From NCBI GenBank assembly GCA_009914575.1, contig WNEB01000037.1:1-10455 (forward strand): a DNA stretch of 10,455 bases, in the 5' to 3' direction. Below the pieces are notes generated by a model that searched no databases, was not told where the DNA came from, and saw only the letters and a list, made by a program, of their open reading frames with translations. Positions 1 to 7,631 of this stretch are shown one piece after another. The position numbers and the translations under genes were made by a program. This stretch comes from Burkholderia gladioli (GTDB taxonomy: Bacteria > Pseudomonadota > Gammaproteobacteria > Burkholderiales > Burkholderiaceae). The stretch's first letter is position 1. Each line of letters starts with the position of its first letter.

Positions 1-158
1 CGCTCGATCAGGCTGTTCAGCAGATCCTTGACGACCTCCGTGTTCTCACTGGACCCGCTCACCAGCCCCATCAGGTGCTTGCGGGCATCGCTCTCGACGC
101 CAACCGCCGCAAGAATATGGCGTCCGTAGATGATGATCCCATCCATGTTGATCTTGCC
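1..158 (-). pseudogene. Transposase fragment, mutator/IS256-like, cut by the window edge
   Basis: Read on the minus strand, this stretch is an open frame of about 52 codons running off the left edge of the window. It includes MDGIIIYGRHILAAVGV and, after a short gap, RKHLMGLVSGSSENTEVVKD. The pattern DG...GR...A(V/L)G....RKH.(L/M)GL..G..EN..VV..LL..L.ER is what I know from the catalytic core of mutator/IS256-type transposases, where the first acidic residue lies in the DG motif. In a full protein this region sits well inside the chain. Here the frame continues upstream only to a TAG at 174-176, so the N-terminal part is missing and the gene is joined abruptly to the 38-bp IS-end sequence at 157-194. 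The fragment cannot encode a working transposase by itself. The family assignment rests on motif recall only; the identity as a transposase is firmer than the subfamily. Confidence 0.6.
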
Positions 159-194
159 CCGGATTTCCAGATCCTATCCGGGCGACAACTATTC
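157..194 (-). repeat. 38-bp IS-end repeat, left copy, inverted relative to 9592-9629
   Basis: The reverse complement of this stretch begins GAATAGTTGTCGCCCGGATA and ends AAATCCGGGG. It matches 9592-9629 on the plus strand at 37 of 38 positions; the single difference is T here and G at 9601. At the right-hand copy the sequence lies just upstream of an IS3-type orfA, so it is probably the left end of that IS family. Here it points the other way, toward lower coordinates, and is joined directly to a mutator-type transposase fragment rather than to an orfA. Confidence 0.75.
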
Positions 195-198
195 GCCT

Positions 199-222
199 CT
201 CTTGAATTTCGAGTGGGTGGAT
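199..222 (+). repeat. Left terminal inverted repeat of the MITE-like element
   Basis: This arm pairs with 381-404 read in reverse complement. The core CTCTTGAA and the block GAGTGGGTG are identical in both arms, with mismatches at the base after CTCTTGAA, at the C/T before GAGTGGGTG, and at the base after it. Confidence 0.65.
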
Positions 223-380
223 TTTTCCGGGTCAAGGGCGGGCGAAGCCCGGCGCAGCGAACCTTGATGCGGAGAAATCTACGAGCCCGTCCGGCGGCGA
301 GGACTTCCCCGCCTTGGGGCGGGGGCTAGGGGTGGGAAGATACCGTTTTGCGACGTAGGTTTTCGTACCCCGGCGGCCCT

Positions 381-404
381 TTTCACCCACTCAAATTTCA
401 AGAG
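381..404 (-). repeat. Right terminal inverted repeat of the MITE-like element
   Basis: This is the right arm; read as reverse complement it gives CTCTTGAAATTTGAGTGGGT. A few bases beyond it the recognisable ABC exporter frame starts (AISYSLYSILPTL from about 406), so this repeat marks the junction with host DNA. Confidence 0.65.
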
Positions 405-408
405 AGCC

Positions 409-1774
409 ATTTCCTATTCGCTCTACAGCATCCTGCCGACGCTGATCGAGGTCTGGCTGGTGCTCGGCTTCTTCGTCGTGAAGTACGACGCGTGGTACGC
501 GCTCATCACGCTCGGCGCGCTGGCCGGCTACGTGGCGTTCACGATCAAGGTCACGGAGTGGCGCACGCATTTTCGCCGCGCCATGAACGAGCTCGATTCG
601 CGGGCCAGCTCGCGCGATCGATTCGATGATCAACTACGAAACAGTCAAGTATTTCAGCAACGAGGAATGGGAAGCGCGGCGCTACGACGAGAACCTGCAA
701 CGCTACCGGCAGGCCGCGATTCGCTCGCAGCGCTCGCTGTCGCTGCTCAATTTCGGGCAGCAGGCGATCATCGGCGTGGGTCTCGTGCTGATCCTCTGGC
801 GCGCGACGCAGGGCGTGCTGGCCGGGCATCTGACGCTCGGCGATCTGGTGCTGATCAACACCTTCATGCTGCAGCTCTATATCCCGCTGAACTTCCTCGG
901 CATCGTCTATCGCGAGCTGAAGCAGAGTCTGACCGACATGGATCGGATGTTCGGGCTGCTGTCCGCGCCGCAGGAAGTGGCCGATGCGCCGGACGCGCCG
1001 GCGCTGGCGGTGCACGGCGCGCAGGTGCGCTTCGAGCACGTCAACTTCTCGTACGAGCCGGCGCGGCAGATCCTGCACGACGTCAGCTTCACGATCGCGG
1101 TCGGCACCACCACGGCGGTGGTCGGCCACAGCGGCTCGGGCAAGTCGACGCTGTCGCGCCTGCTGTTCCGCTTCTACGATCTGGCGCGCGGCCCCGGCGG
1201 CGCGATCACGATCGACGGGCAGGACCTGCGCGACGTCACGCAGGCGTCGCTGCGCGCCTCGATCGGCATCGTGCCGCAGGACACCGTGCTGTTCAACGAC
1301 ACGATCCACTACAACATCGCCTACGGGCGCCCCGACGCGACGCGCTACGAAGTGATCGCGGCCGCGCGCGCCGCGCACATCCATGCGTTCGTGGAGGGGC
1401 TGCCGAACGGCTATGACACCACCGTCGGCGAGCGCGGCCTGAAGCTGTCGGGCGGCGAGAAGCAGCGCGTGGCGATCGCGCGCACGATCCTCAAGAATCC
1501 GCCGGTGCTGGTGTTCGACGAGGCGACGTCGGCGCTCGATTCGCGCTCGGAGCGCGCGATCCAGCAGGAATTAGAACAGATCGCGCGGCATCGCACGACG
1601 CTCGTGATCGCGCACCGGCTGTCGACCGTCGTGCACGCGGCGCAGATCATCGTGATGGATCGCGGGCGGATTGTGGAGCGCGGCACGCACGACGCACTGG
1701 TGCGCGCGGGCGGCCACTATGCCCAGATGTGGGCGCTGCAACAGCAGCAGCGCGAGGCGGCGCCCGGCGCCTGA
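409..1774 (+). pseudogene. Atm1/HMT-type ABC exporter, 5'-truncated and frameshifted
   Basis: This is the remains of a fused permease-ATPase of the Atm1 (heavy-metal/glutathione-conjugate) ABC exporter type. Positions 409-610 encode late transmembrane-domain sequence (ISYSLYSILPTLIEVWLVLG, then VTEWRTHFRRAMNELDSRAS). The frame then shifts in the CGCGCG run at 611-616. Family conservation predicts SSRAIDSMINYETVKYF, which needs two more bases there. From 626 the frame is open for 382 codons. Counted from that ATG it contains a coupling region (NYETVKYFSNEEWEARRYDE), Walker A GHSGSGKST at 167-175, signature LSGGEKQR from 274, Walker B VLVFDEATSALD from 294 and the switch His330 in VIAHRLST. The N-terminal membrane helices are gone, replaced by the MITE-like element. 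An internal start at 626 would give an ATPase with only a partial membrane domain, so I do not expect a working transporter. A sequencing error could explain the frameshift but not the truncation. Confidence 0.85.
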
Positions 1775-1789
1775 GCGGTCAGGCGCCGG
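1764..1789. terminator. Convergent-gene hairpin holding both stop codons
   Basis: CCGGCGCCTGA (1764-1774), loop GCGG, then TCAGGCGCCGG (1779-1789) forms a perfect 11-bp inverted repeat. The last three bases of the left arm are the TGA of the ABC exporter frame, and the first three bases of the right arm are the complement of the TGA of murU. The palindrome can fold on transcripts from either strand. There is no T-run on either side, so it would be a pause or mRNA 3'-end stabiliser rather than a classical intrinsic terminator. Confidence 0.5.
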
Positions 1790-2516
1790 AGGCGCCGCGG
1801 GCGCGCAGCCGCGCGTCGAGATCGGCAAGCTGCGCCGGCGTGCCGACGTTTTCCCAGAGGCCGCCGTACAGTTCGCCGGTTGCGCGGTCGGCCGCGATGG
1901 TGTCGCGGTAATAAGGCGTCAAGGCGCGGCGCGTGCCGCGCGGCAGGTCGGCGAACATGCGCAGGTCGTAGAGGCCGATGTTGCCGAACGTGAGGCGCGT
2001 TGCGTCGGCCCCGGCCGCGTCGAGCGACAGCCAGCCGCGGGCGTCGAGCGCGAAATCGCCGACCGGGTGGAACGCCGGGTTCGGCACCATCACGAGATGC
2101 AGGCCCGGCGCGTCGAGCGCGGCCATCGCGGCGGCGCGCTCGCGCAGCGAGGCGTAATCGAATTCGCAGAATACGTCGCCGCTGACGGCCGCGAAGACCG
2201 GCGACGGCCCCGCGAGCAGCGGCAGCGCCTGGGCGATGCCGCCGGCCGTCTCCAGCGCCTCGCCTTCCGGCGAATAACGCAGTCGCACGCTCCAGCGCGC
2301 GCCGTCGCCGAGCGCGGCCTCGATCTGCTCGCCGAGCCAGGCGTGATTGATCACGATGGTCGTAAAGCCGGCCGCGGTGAGCCGCTCGATCTGCCAGACG
2401 ATCAGCGGTTTACCGCCGGCTTCGAGCAGCGGTTTCGGGCAGCGGTCGGTGAGCGGACGCATCCGTTCGCCGCGTCCGGCGGCGAAGATCATCGCGGTAT
2501 CGAGCTTGACGGTCAT
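1779..2516 (-). CDS. murU: N-acetylmuramate alpha-1-phosphate uridylyltransferase MurU
   Basis: This 245-residue cytoplasmic nucleotidyltransferase transfers UMP from UTP to MurNAc-alpha-1-phosphate. It is the last step of the AmgK/MurU peptidoglycan recycling route that bypasses de novo MurA/MurB. The sugar-nucleotidyltransferase signature is clear: FAAGRGERMRPLTDRCPKPL at residues 11-30 with the invariant Lys28, the metal-binding SGDVF with Asp114, a TAGGIAQAL segment near 90-98, and WENVGT at 221-226. Its length is slightly above that of Pseudomonas MurU. The start at 2516 (MTVKLDTAMIF) leaves a 34-bp gap to the stop of amgK, so the two genes are very likely cotranscribed. No Shine-Dalgarno is visible; the gap is pyrimidine-rich on the coding strand. 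An alternative start is Met9. Being next to amgK makes MurU more likely than a general glucose-1-phosphate or mannose-1-phosphate nucleotidyltransferase. Confidence 0.9.
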   Translation of the reverse strand: MTVKLDTAMIFAAGRGERMRPLTDRCPKPLLEAGGKPLIVWQIERLTAAGFTTIVINHAWLGEQIEAALGDGARWSVRLRYSPEGEALETAGGIAQALPLLAGPSPVFAAVSGDVFCEFDYASLRERAAAMAALDAPGLHLVMVPNPAFHPVGDFALDARGWLSLDAAGADATRLTFGNIGLYDLRMFADLPRGTRRALTPYYRDTIAADRATGELYGGLWENVGTPAQLADLDARLRARGASGA

Positions 2517-2550
2517 GGTGGCGAGGGCGGGAAGGCGGGAGCGGGAGGCG

Positions 2551-3603
2551 TCAGAACGTGTAACCGACCGCGACGGACGGCTGCCCTTCGAGTTCGTCGA
2601 GCAGCTTCGCGAACGGCGCGAGCTGCCGGTAGCGCTGCGCCACCTTGCGCGCATAGCCGAGGAAGCGCGGCAGATCGTCGAGGTAGCGCGGCTTGCCGTC
2701 GCGATAGTGGATGCGCGGGAACAGCCCGAGCACCTTGATGTGGCGCTGCAGGCCCGTCCATTCGAGCTGGCGGTAGAACTCGCCGAAATCGGCGTCCACC
2801 GGCAGGCCGGCGTGGCGGGCGCGCTCCCAGTAATAGACGAAGCAGTCGAGCTCGAATTCCTCGTCCCAGCTGATGAACGCATCGCGCAGCAGCGAGACGA
2901 CGTCGTACGACAGCGGTCCCCAGACGGCATCCTGGAAGTCGAGCACGCCGGGATTCGGCTCGGCGATCATCAGGTTGCGCGGCATGAAGTCGCGCAGCAT
3001 GTAGCCTTGCGGCTGCGACAGGCCGTTCGCCACGAGCAGCGCGAAGGTGCGGTCGAGCACGCCGCGCTGGCGTTCGTCGAGCGCCTTGCCCAGATGGCGG
3101 CCGACGAACCATTCCGGCATCAGCTCCATCTCGCGGCGCAGGAACGCCTCGTCGAAGGCCGGCAGCACGTCCGGGCGCGAGGCAAGCTGCCAGCGGATCA
3201 GCGCGTCGAGCGCGTCGCGCATCAGCGGCCTGGCGGCGACCGTGTCGGCCGGATCGAGCGCGCCGATGTAGGTGGCGGTGCCGAGATCGGTGACCAGCAT
3301 GAATCCCGCCTCGAAGTCGTGTTCGAGCACCTGCGGCGCGTGCAGGCCGGCCGCTTCGAGCAGGCCGGCGATCTGCACGAACTCGCGGCATTTTTCGGGC
3401 GGCGGCGCGTCCACCGCGATCGCCGTGCCGCTCGCCAGCCGGAAATAGCGCCGGAAGCTCGCATCGGCCGAGGCCGGCGCGAGCGTGGCGAGGTCCAGCG
3501 CGTAACGGCTGCCGAAGCCGGCCAGCCAGGCGAGCAGTTGGTCGCGGCGCGGGTCGGTGCTGTCGGGAGTGGGCGAGGCGGGGGCGGTGGAAGGGAGCGT
3601 CAT
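2551..3603 (-). CDS. amgK: N-acetylmuramate/N-acetylglucosamine kinase AmgK
   Basis: This 350-residue protein of the aminoglycoside-phosphotransferase-like kinase fold phosphorylates the anomeric position of MurNAc (and GlcNAc) with ATP, supplying MurU next door. Visible landmarks are an N-lobe with ASADASFRRYFRL (44-56), the hinge-region stretch MLVTDLGTATY (102-112), the catalytic loop RDFMPRNLM with Asp205 and Asn210, and the metal-binding LDFQDAVWGP starting at Leu221 (Asp222 and Asp225), followed by SYDVVSLLRDAF. The usual His of the HxD catalytic motif is Leu203 here. I chose the ATG at 3603 because it gives a compact N terminus and lies downstream of the TATTAT-like box on this strand. 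An in-frame ATG at 3645 (MARRSPSPEF) would lie inside that box. The gene is divergent from lptD, the same arrangement as in Pseudomonas. Confidence 0.88.
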   Translation of the reverse strand: MTLPSTAPASPTPDSTDPRRDQLLAWLAGFGSRYALDLATLAPASADASFRRYFRLASGTAIAVDAPPPEKCREFVQIAGLLEAAGLHAPQVLEHDFEAGFMLVTDLGTATYIGALDPADTVAARPLMRDALDALIRWQLASRPDVLPAFDEAFLRREMELMPEWFVGRHLGKALDERQRGVLDRTFALLVANGLSQPQGYMLRDFMPRNLMIAEPNPGVLDFQDAVWGPLSYDVVSLLRDAFISWDEEFELDCFVYYWERARHAGLPVDADFGEFYRQLEWTGLQRHIKVLGLFPRIHYRDGKPRYLDDLPRFLGYARKVAQRYRQLAPFAKLLDELEGQPSVAVGYTF

Positions 3604-3644
3604 CGAACGAAACGGAAACTCGGGGGAGGGGGAACGTCTTGCCA

Positions 3645-3650
3645 TATAAT
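3645..3650 (+). promoter_or_regulatory. Candidate -10 box for lptD (TATAAT)
   Basis: This is a perfect TATAAT in a very GC-rich context, 195 bp upstream of the lptD ATG. No good TTGACA-like -35 lies 16-18 bp upstream; that interval is G-rich. The overlapping reverse-strand TATTAT (3651 down to 3646) could serve amgK. A GGAAACT at 3614-3620, followed after 16 bp by TCTTG, is a weak resemblance to a sigma-E promoter, which is known upstream of lptD in E. coli. Confidence 0.45.
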
Positions 3651-3684
3651 ACCCCACGACTTTTTTGACGCGTCCCGTGTCAAT

Positions 3685-3722
3685 CCCCGCCGGTTGCGGG
3701 GCCGCAGCCCCGCCTGCGGCCC
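3685..3722 (+). promoter_or_regulatory. Overlapping GC-rich hairpins in the lptD leader
   Basis: The segments are CCCCGC (3685-3690), GCGGGG (3696-3701), CCGCAG (3702-3707), CCCCGC (3708-3713) and CTGCGG (3714-3719). The second can pair with the first or the fourth. The third pairs with the fifth, and with flanking bases gives a 9-bp stem GGGCCGCAG/CTGCGGCCC (3699-3707 with 3714-3722). These pairings exclude one another. No T-run follows. Confidence 0.4.
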
Positions 3723-3845
3723 GTCGAGCCGCCCGCCGCCCGCCGATCGCCCCTTCGTGTGCGTCCGTCGCAGTCACGGTTCGATTGCGCGGGAGGCTCG
3801 ACGTGCGAACGCAGGGATCCCCCGGGGCCTATTCGCCCGATATCG

Positions 3846-6206
3846 ATGCCGCCTAAACCGATTTTCCCGCTTGTCACCCGCAGCGAGCCCGCGACGCGCA
3901 AACGGCGCCTCGCGGTCGCCCTGCTCGCCGTACCCGGCTTCGTGCCCGTGGTCGCGCAGGCGCAGCTCGCGGGTTCGGCTGCGGCGCCGCAGCCGCTCGG
4001 CGCGTCGCCGTGGGATCTGCGTCTCGTGCCGCAGCTCGAGGAGCATCCGCTGCGCACCGGCAGCAAGCCGGTCGGCTTCGTACTGGCCGACCACACGAGC
4101 GGCACCACCGATCAGGATCTCGCCGCCAAGGGCTCGGTCGAACTGCGGCGCGGCACGAGCGTCGTGAAGGCCGACGCGCTGCACTACGATCAGGACACCG
4201 ACATGGCCGATGCCTATGGCAAGGTCACGGTGTCCGGCAACGGCTCGACGTTCTACGGCCCGGAAGCGCACCTGAAGGTCGAGGCGACCCAGGGCACGAT
4301 GAGCACGCCGAAGTACCGCTTCACGAGCTCCGGCGGCTCGGGCAGCGCGGCCAAGGCCGAATTGCTCGACAGCGAGCGCTCGGTGCTGACCGATGCCACC
4401 TATTCGGCCTGCAACTGCGATAAACCGGCCTGGTACATCAAGGGCAGCCGCTTCGATTTCGACACCGGCGCCGACGAAGGCGTGGCGCGCGACGGTGTGC
4501 TGTTCTTCCAGGGCGTGCCGATCTTCGCCAGCCCGTGGCTGACGTTCCCGCTGTCGGGCGAGCGCCGCAGCGGCTTTCTGCCGCCCACGGTGTCGCTGAG
4601 CTCGACCAACGGTTTCGAGCTGGCGGTGCCGTATTACTTCAACATCGCGCCGAACCGCGACCTGACGCTGACGCCGGAGGCCATTTCCAAGCGCGGCGTT
4701 TTCACGCGCGCCGAGTTCCGCTACCTGTCGCCGAACTACGCCGGCACGCTGACGGGCGAATACCTGCCCGATGATCACCTGACGCACCGCAACCGCTACG
4801 CGATCTACTGGCAGCACCAGCAGAACTTCGGCGGCGGGTTCGGCGGCTACATCTATTACAACAAGGTCTCGGACAGCACCTATCCGGAAGACCTCGGCTC
4901 GACGAACCAGTTCGCCAACGGCACGCAAACCCTGTATCAACAGGAAGCGGGCCTGACGTACAACAACGGCCCGTGGTCCGTGCTGGCGCGCTATCAGCAC
5001 TGGCAGACGCTGCCGCCGTCGGTCGCGCCGTACGGTCGCGAGCCGCAGTTGAACGTCAAGTACACGAAGTACGACGTCGGCGGCTTCGATTTCGGCGCGG
5101 AAGCCGATTACTCGCGGTTCCGCATCACCACCGCGGATCAGCCGGAAGGCGACCGCGTGATGTTAAACCCGTACGTGTCGTACGGCGTCTACGGCCCCGG
5201 CGACTTCTTCGTGCCGAAGGCGCAGATGCACATCGCATCGTACGACCTGACCACCACGACGGGTGGCATTCCGGGCCAGCCGAAGCGCTTCACCTACTCG
5301 ATTCCGACGCTCTCGCTCGACACCGGGCTGGTGTTCGACCGGTCGGGGCGGCTGTTCGGCCAGGACTTCATCCAGACGCTCGAACCGCGCCTGTTCTACG
5401 TCTACACGCCGTACCGCAACCAGCTCAACGCGCCGCTGTTCGACACGGTCGAATCGGATTTCGGGCTGGCCGAGATCTTCACGACGAACACGTTCGTCGG
5501 CAACGACCGGATCTCCGACGAAAACCGCCTGACGGCCGCGATCACCACGCGCTTCCTGAACCCGGCCACGGGCGACGAGCGCGCGCGCTTCGTGATCGCC
5601 CAGCAGTATTACTTCACCGATCAGCGCGTCACGCTCAGTCAGACCCAGCCCGCCACGCAGGCCCGCCACTCGGACCTGATCCTCGGCGCGTCGATCAAGC
5701 TGGGCGCGAACTTCGTGTCGGAAACGGCGTTCCAGTACAACGCGGACAACAACCAGCTCGTGAAGTCGAGCGTGGGCTTCGGCTGGAGCCCGGCCGAGCG
5801 CCGCGTGATCAACGTCGCGTACCGCTACACGCGCGCCAACACCACGCTGGACAACGAGCCGATCAACCAGGCGCTGATCTCGGGCCAGTGGCCGCTGACG
5901 CGCCGGCTCTACGCGGTCGGCCGGTTCAACTACGATCTGGCCAGCAAGCGCGTGGTCGACGGTCTACTTGGGTTCCAGTACGATGCCGACTGCTGGGCGC
6001 TCGGCGTCGGCATCCAGCGCATCGCGAACGGCGTGAACACGTCGGGGCAGCAGAACTCCGCGACGCGCTTCATGGCCGAATTGACGCTCAAGGGGCTCAC
6101 GAGCGTCGACAACGGGCTCGTCGCCGCCTTCAAGGAAGGCGTCCCGGGCTATACGCCGCTGCCGCCGCAGGCGCCGCCGCTGGCCCGATTCAGCAACTAT
6201 GACTAA
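3846..6206 (+). CDS. lptD: LPS-assembly outer-membrane protein LptD
   Basis: This 786-residue outer-membrane protein forms, with the lipoprotein LptE, the channel that inserts lipopolysaccharide into the outer leaflet. The start at 3846 ([10 protein letters not shown]) gives a signal peptide with basic RKRR (18-21), the hydrophobic core [15 protein letters not shown] and cleavage after AQA at 37-39. An upstream in-frame ATG at 3759 would place 29 unlikely residues before it. An N-terminal OstA/LptA-like jellyroll (about residues 60-190) contains the repeated [27 protein letters not shown] pattern. The barrel follows from about 230, opening with [10 protein letters not shown] and [19 protein letters not shown] see three cysteines: Cys189 and Cys191 (SACNCD) and Cys716 (DADCWALG); E. 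coli LptD has four. The gene is first in the run lptD-surA-pdxA-rsmA, and its stop lies 58 bp before the chosen surA start. The frame is intact throughout. Confidence 0.95.
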   Translation: MPPKPIFPLVTRSEPATRKRRLAVALLAVPGFVPVVAQAQLAGSAAAPQPLGASPWDLRLVPQLEEHPLRTGSKPVGFVLADHTSGTTDQDLAAKGSVELRRGTSVVKADALHYDQDTDMADAYGKVTVSGNGSTFYGPEAHLKVEATQGTMSTPKYRFTSSGGSGSAAKAELLDSERSVLTDATYSACNCDKPAWYIKGSRFDFDTGADEGVARDGVLFFQGVPIFASPWLTFPLSGERRSGFLPPTVSLSSTNGFELAVPYYFNIAPNRDLTLTPEAISKRGVFTRAEFRYLSPNYAGTLTGEYLPDDHLTHRNRYAIYWQHQQNFGGGFGGYIYYNKVSDSTYPEDLGSTNQFANGTQTLYQQEAGLTYNNGPWSVLARYQHWQTLPPSVAPYGREPQLNVKYTKYDVGGFDFGAEADYSRFRITTADQPEGDRVMLNPYVSYGVYGPGDFFVPKAQMHIASYDLTTTTGGIPGQPKRFTYSIPTLSLDTGLVFDRSGRLFGQDFIQTLEPRLFYVYTPYRNQLNAPLFDTVESDFGLAEIFTTNTFVGNDRISDENRLTAAITTRFLNPATGDERARFVIAQQYYFTDQRVTLSQTQPATQARHSDLILGASIKLGANFVSETAFQYNADNNQLVKSSVGFGWSPAERRVINVAYRYTRANTTLDNEPINQALISGQWPLTRRLYAVGRFNYDLASKRVVDGLLGFQYDADCWALGVGIQRIANGVNTSGQQNSATRFMAELTLKGLTSVDNGLVAAFKEGVPGYTPLPPQAPPLARFSNYD

Positions 6207-6264
6207 AGCGTCCGCATCCGCTGCGGCGCGAGCCCAGCCTGCTTTCAATGGAGTTTCCGTGGCA

Positions 6265-7620
6265 ATGAAGAAATCCCTTCGCTTCGCAGCAATCGTGTCC
6301 GGTCTCGTCGCCGTCATGTCGCTGCTGTCCGTCACCCCGGCGGTCGCGCAGGCGCTCGGCTCGAACGGCGAGACGCTGGCCGACGAAGTCGTGGCGGTCG
6401 TCAACGACGGCGTGATCACGGGCCGCGAGCTCGATCAGCGCGTGAGCCTGATCCAGCGCCGTCTGCAGCAGCAGAATTCGCCGGTGCCGCCGCTCGACGA
6501 GCTGCGCTCGCAGGTGCTGAACCAGATGGTGGTGGAGCGTATCCAGTTGCAGAAGGCGAAGGAAGACGGTATCACCGTGACCGATGCCGCCGTGCAAAGC
6601 ACGCTGCAACGGCTCGCCGCGGCCAACAACATGACGCTCGACCAGTACCAGGCGCAGCTCGAAAAGCTCGGCGTGCCCTGGAGCACGTTCGTCGGCGACG
6701 CGCGCAACGAACTGCTGCTGTCGCGCCTGCGCGAGAAGGAAGTCGACAGCAAGATCACCGTGACCGATTCCGAAGTGGCGGCCTACATCGCCAGCCAGCG
6801 CGGCCCGAACGCCGGTTCGCAGCAGGACGTGCGGCTCGAGCACATCTTCGTCGCCGCGCCGCAGAACGCGCCGGAAGCGCAGATCGACACCGCCCAGAAG
6901 AAGGCCGACGCGCTGCTCAAGCAGGCGCTGGCCTCGGGCACGAACTTCGAGAAGCTCGCCAGGAGCGAGTCGGAGGCGAAGGACGCGAAGACGGGCGGCG
7001 ATCTCGGCTTCAAGTCGCAAAGCACGCTGCCGGCCGATGTCGTGCAGGCCGTCGCGCAACTGCGCCCCGGCCAGGTCAATCCGACCCTGATCCGCGTGCC
7101 GGACGGCTTCGAAATCGTGCGTCTGGTTGACCGCCGCCCGGCGTCGGGCACCGCGGGCGCGTCGCCGAAGATCGTGCAGACGCACGTGCGCCACATCCTG
7201 CTGCGCGTCGGCGACGGCAAGTCCGAAGCCCAGGCGCGCCAGCAACTGATCGACATCCGCAACCAGATCGCGTCCGGCGGCGATTTCGCGAACTTCGCGC
7301 GCACCTATTCGCAAGACGGTTCGGCCTCGCAAGGCGGCGACCTCGGCTGGATCAGCCCGGGCGAAACGGTGCCGGAATTCGAGCGCGCCATGAACCAGCT
7401 TCAGGACGGTCAGGTCAGCCAGCCGATTCGCACCGAATACGGTTATCACCTTATCCAGGTGTTGGGCCGTCGCGACGCGGAAGGTTCGGTGCAGAAGCAG
7501 ATGGACATCGCCCGTCAGGCGATCGGCCAGCGCAAGGCCGAGCAGGCGTATGCCGACTGGCTGCGCGAGCTGCGCGATTCGTCCTACGTGCAGATCAAGA
7601 ACGCGCCGCCGGCGAACTGA
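6265..7620 (+). CDS. surA: Periplasmic chaperone / peptidyl-prolyl isomerase SurA
   Basis: This 451-residue periplasmic chaperone escorts unfolded outer-membrane proteins, LptD among its known clients, to the BAM complex. The chosen start ([10 protein letters not shown]) gives a textbook signal peptide ending AVAQA at residues 26-30. A SurA N-terminal chaperone domain begins at [20 protein letters not shown]. Two parvulin (PpiC) domains follow: the first at about 189-292 (VRLEHIFVA ... GGDLGF), the second at about 304-403 ([10 protein letters not shown] ... [17 protein letters not shown] ... GYHLIQVLG). A short C-terminal helix segment ([19 protein letters not shown]) completes the chaperone module. 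A GGAG at 6250-6253 is better spaced for a GTG at 6259, two codons upstream. An in-frame ATG at 6199 overlaps the end of lptD but would put 22 residues ahead of the signal peptide. Confidence 0.95.
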   Translation: MKKSLRFAAIVSGLVAVMSLLSVTPAVAQALGSNGETLADEVVAVVNDGVITGRELDQRVSLIQRRLQQQNSPVPPLDELRSQVLNQMVVERIQLQKAKEDGITVTDAAVQSTLQRLAAANNMTLDQYQAQLEKLGVPWSTFVGDARNELLLSRLREKEVDSKITVTDSEVAAYIASQRGPNAGSQQDVRLEHIFVAAPQNAPEAQIDTAQKKADALLKQALASGTNFEKLARSESEAKDAKTGGDLGFKSQSTLPADVVQAVAQLRPGQVNPTLIRVPDGFEIVRLVDRRPASGTAGASPKIVQTHVRHILLRVGDGKSEAQARQQLIDIRNQIASGGDFANFARTYSQDGSASQGGDLGWISPGETVPEFERAMNQLQDGQVSQPIRTEYGYHLIQVLGRRDAEGSVQKQMDIARQAIGQRKAEQAYADWLRELRDSSYVQIKNAPPAN

Positions 7621-7631
7621 GCCTAGCCGCC

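Larger units (their letters stand above)
195..408. mobile_element. MITE-like element with ~25-bp terminal inverted repeats
   Basis: The left end reads TCTCTTGAATTTCGAGTGGG from 198. The reverse complement of the right end reads TCTCTTGAAATTTGAGTGGG from 405 backwards. The two ends agree at all but about three positions over 24 bases and continue outward as GCC versus GGC. The ~165-bp interior has no coding frame that resembles a protein. It is rich in hairpins, including CCCCGCC/GGCGGGG at 307-313 and 318-324 and CGGGC/GCCCG at 239-251. Ends beginning GGCTCT are typical of ISL3-family elements as I recall them, so this may be a non-autonomous derivative or an internally deleted IS of that kind. 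Its right end falls inside the ABC exporter gene. No clean target duplication is visible because the left flank is another IS fragment. Confidence 0.6.
3604..3845. other. Divergent intergenic region between amgK and lptD
   Basis: This 242-bp region separates two divergent operons and has no protein-like frame of its own. It holds an AT-rich patch (3643-3668) with a TATAAT on the plus strand and a TATTAT on the minus strand, then GC-rich hairpins at 3685-3722, then about 120 bp of GC-rich leader up to the lptD start. I see no Shine-Dalgarno before the lptD ATG. Confidence 0.7.

Noticed and set aside
75..329. Plus-strand open frames at the left end (75-329, 348-629)
   Set aside because: They cross the boundaries of the transposase fragment, IS end, MITE-like element and exporter remnant, so they are chance frames across junctions.
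189..421. 8-bp direct repeat CTATTCGC at 189-196 and 414-421 as a target-site duplication of the MITE-like element
   Set aside because: The right copy is several bases away from the inverted repeat and is part of conserved exporter coding sequence (SYS). The left copy overlaps the 38-bp IS end. The distances do not fit a true duplication.
626..1774. The ATG at 626 as the start of an intact stand-alone ABC ATPase gene
   Set aside because: The sequence before 626 continues the same exporter in another frame, and residues 1-60 are internal exporter sequence. I therefore annotate a pseudogene, though expression of the ATPase part cannot be excluded.
2347..4167. Plus-strand open frame of 606 codons over murU, amgK and the lptD leader
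   Set aside because: It is antisense to two well-supported enzymes. The translation is low-complexity Arg/Glu/Ala-rich and then Arg/Ser-rich, typical of a shadow frame in GC-rich DNA.
3774..5000. Minus-strand open frame of 408 codons over lptD
   Set aside because: It is antisense to the lptD signal peptide, jellyroll and barrel start, and no domain pattern is seen.
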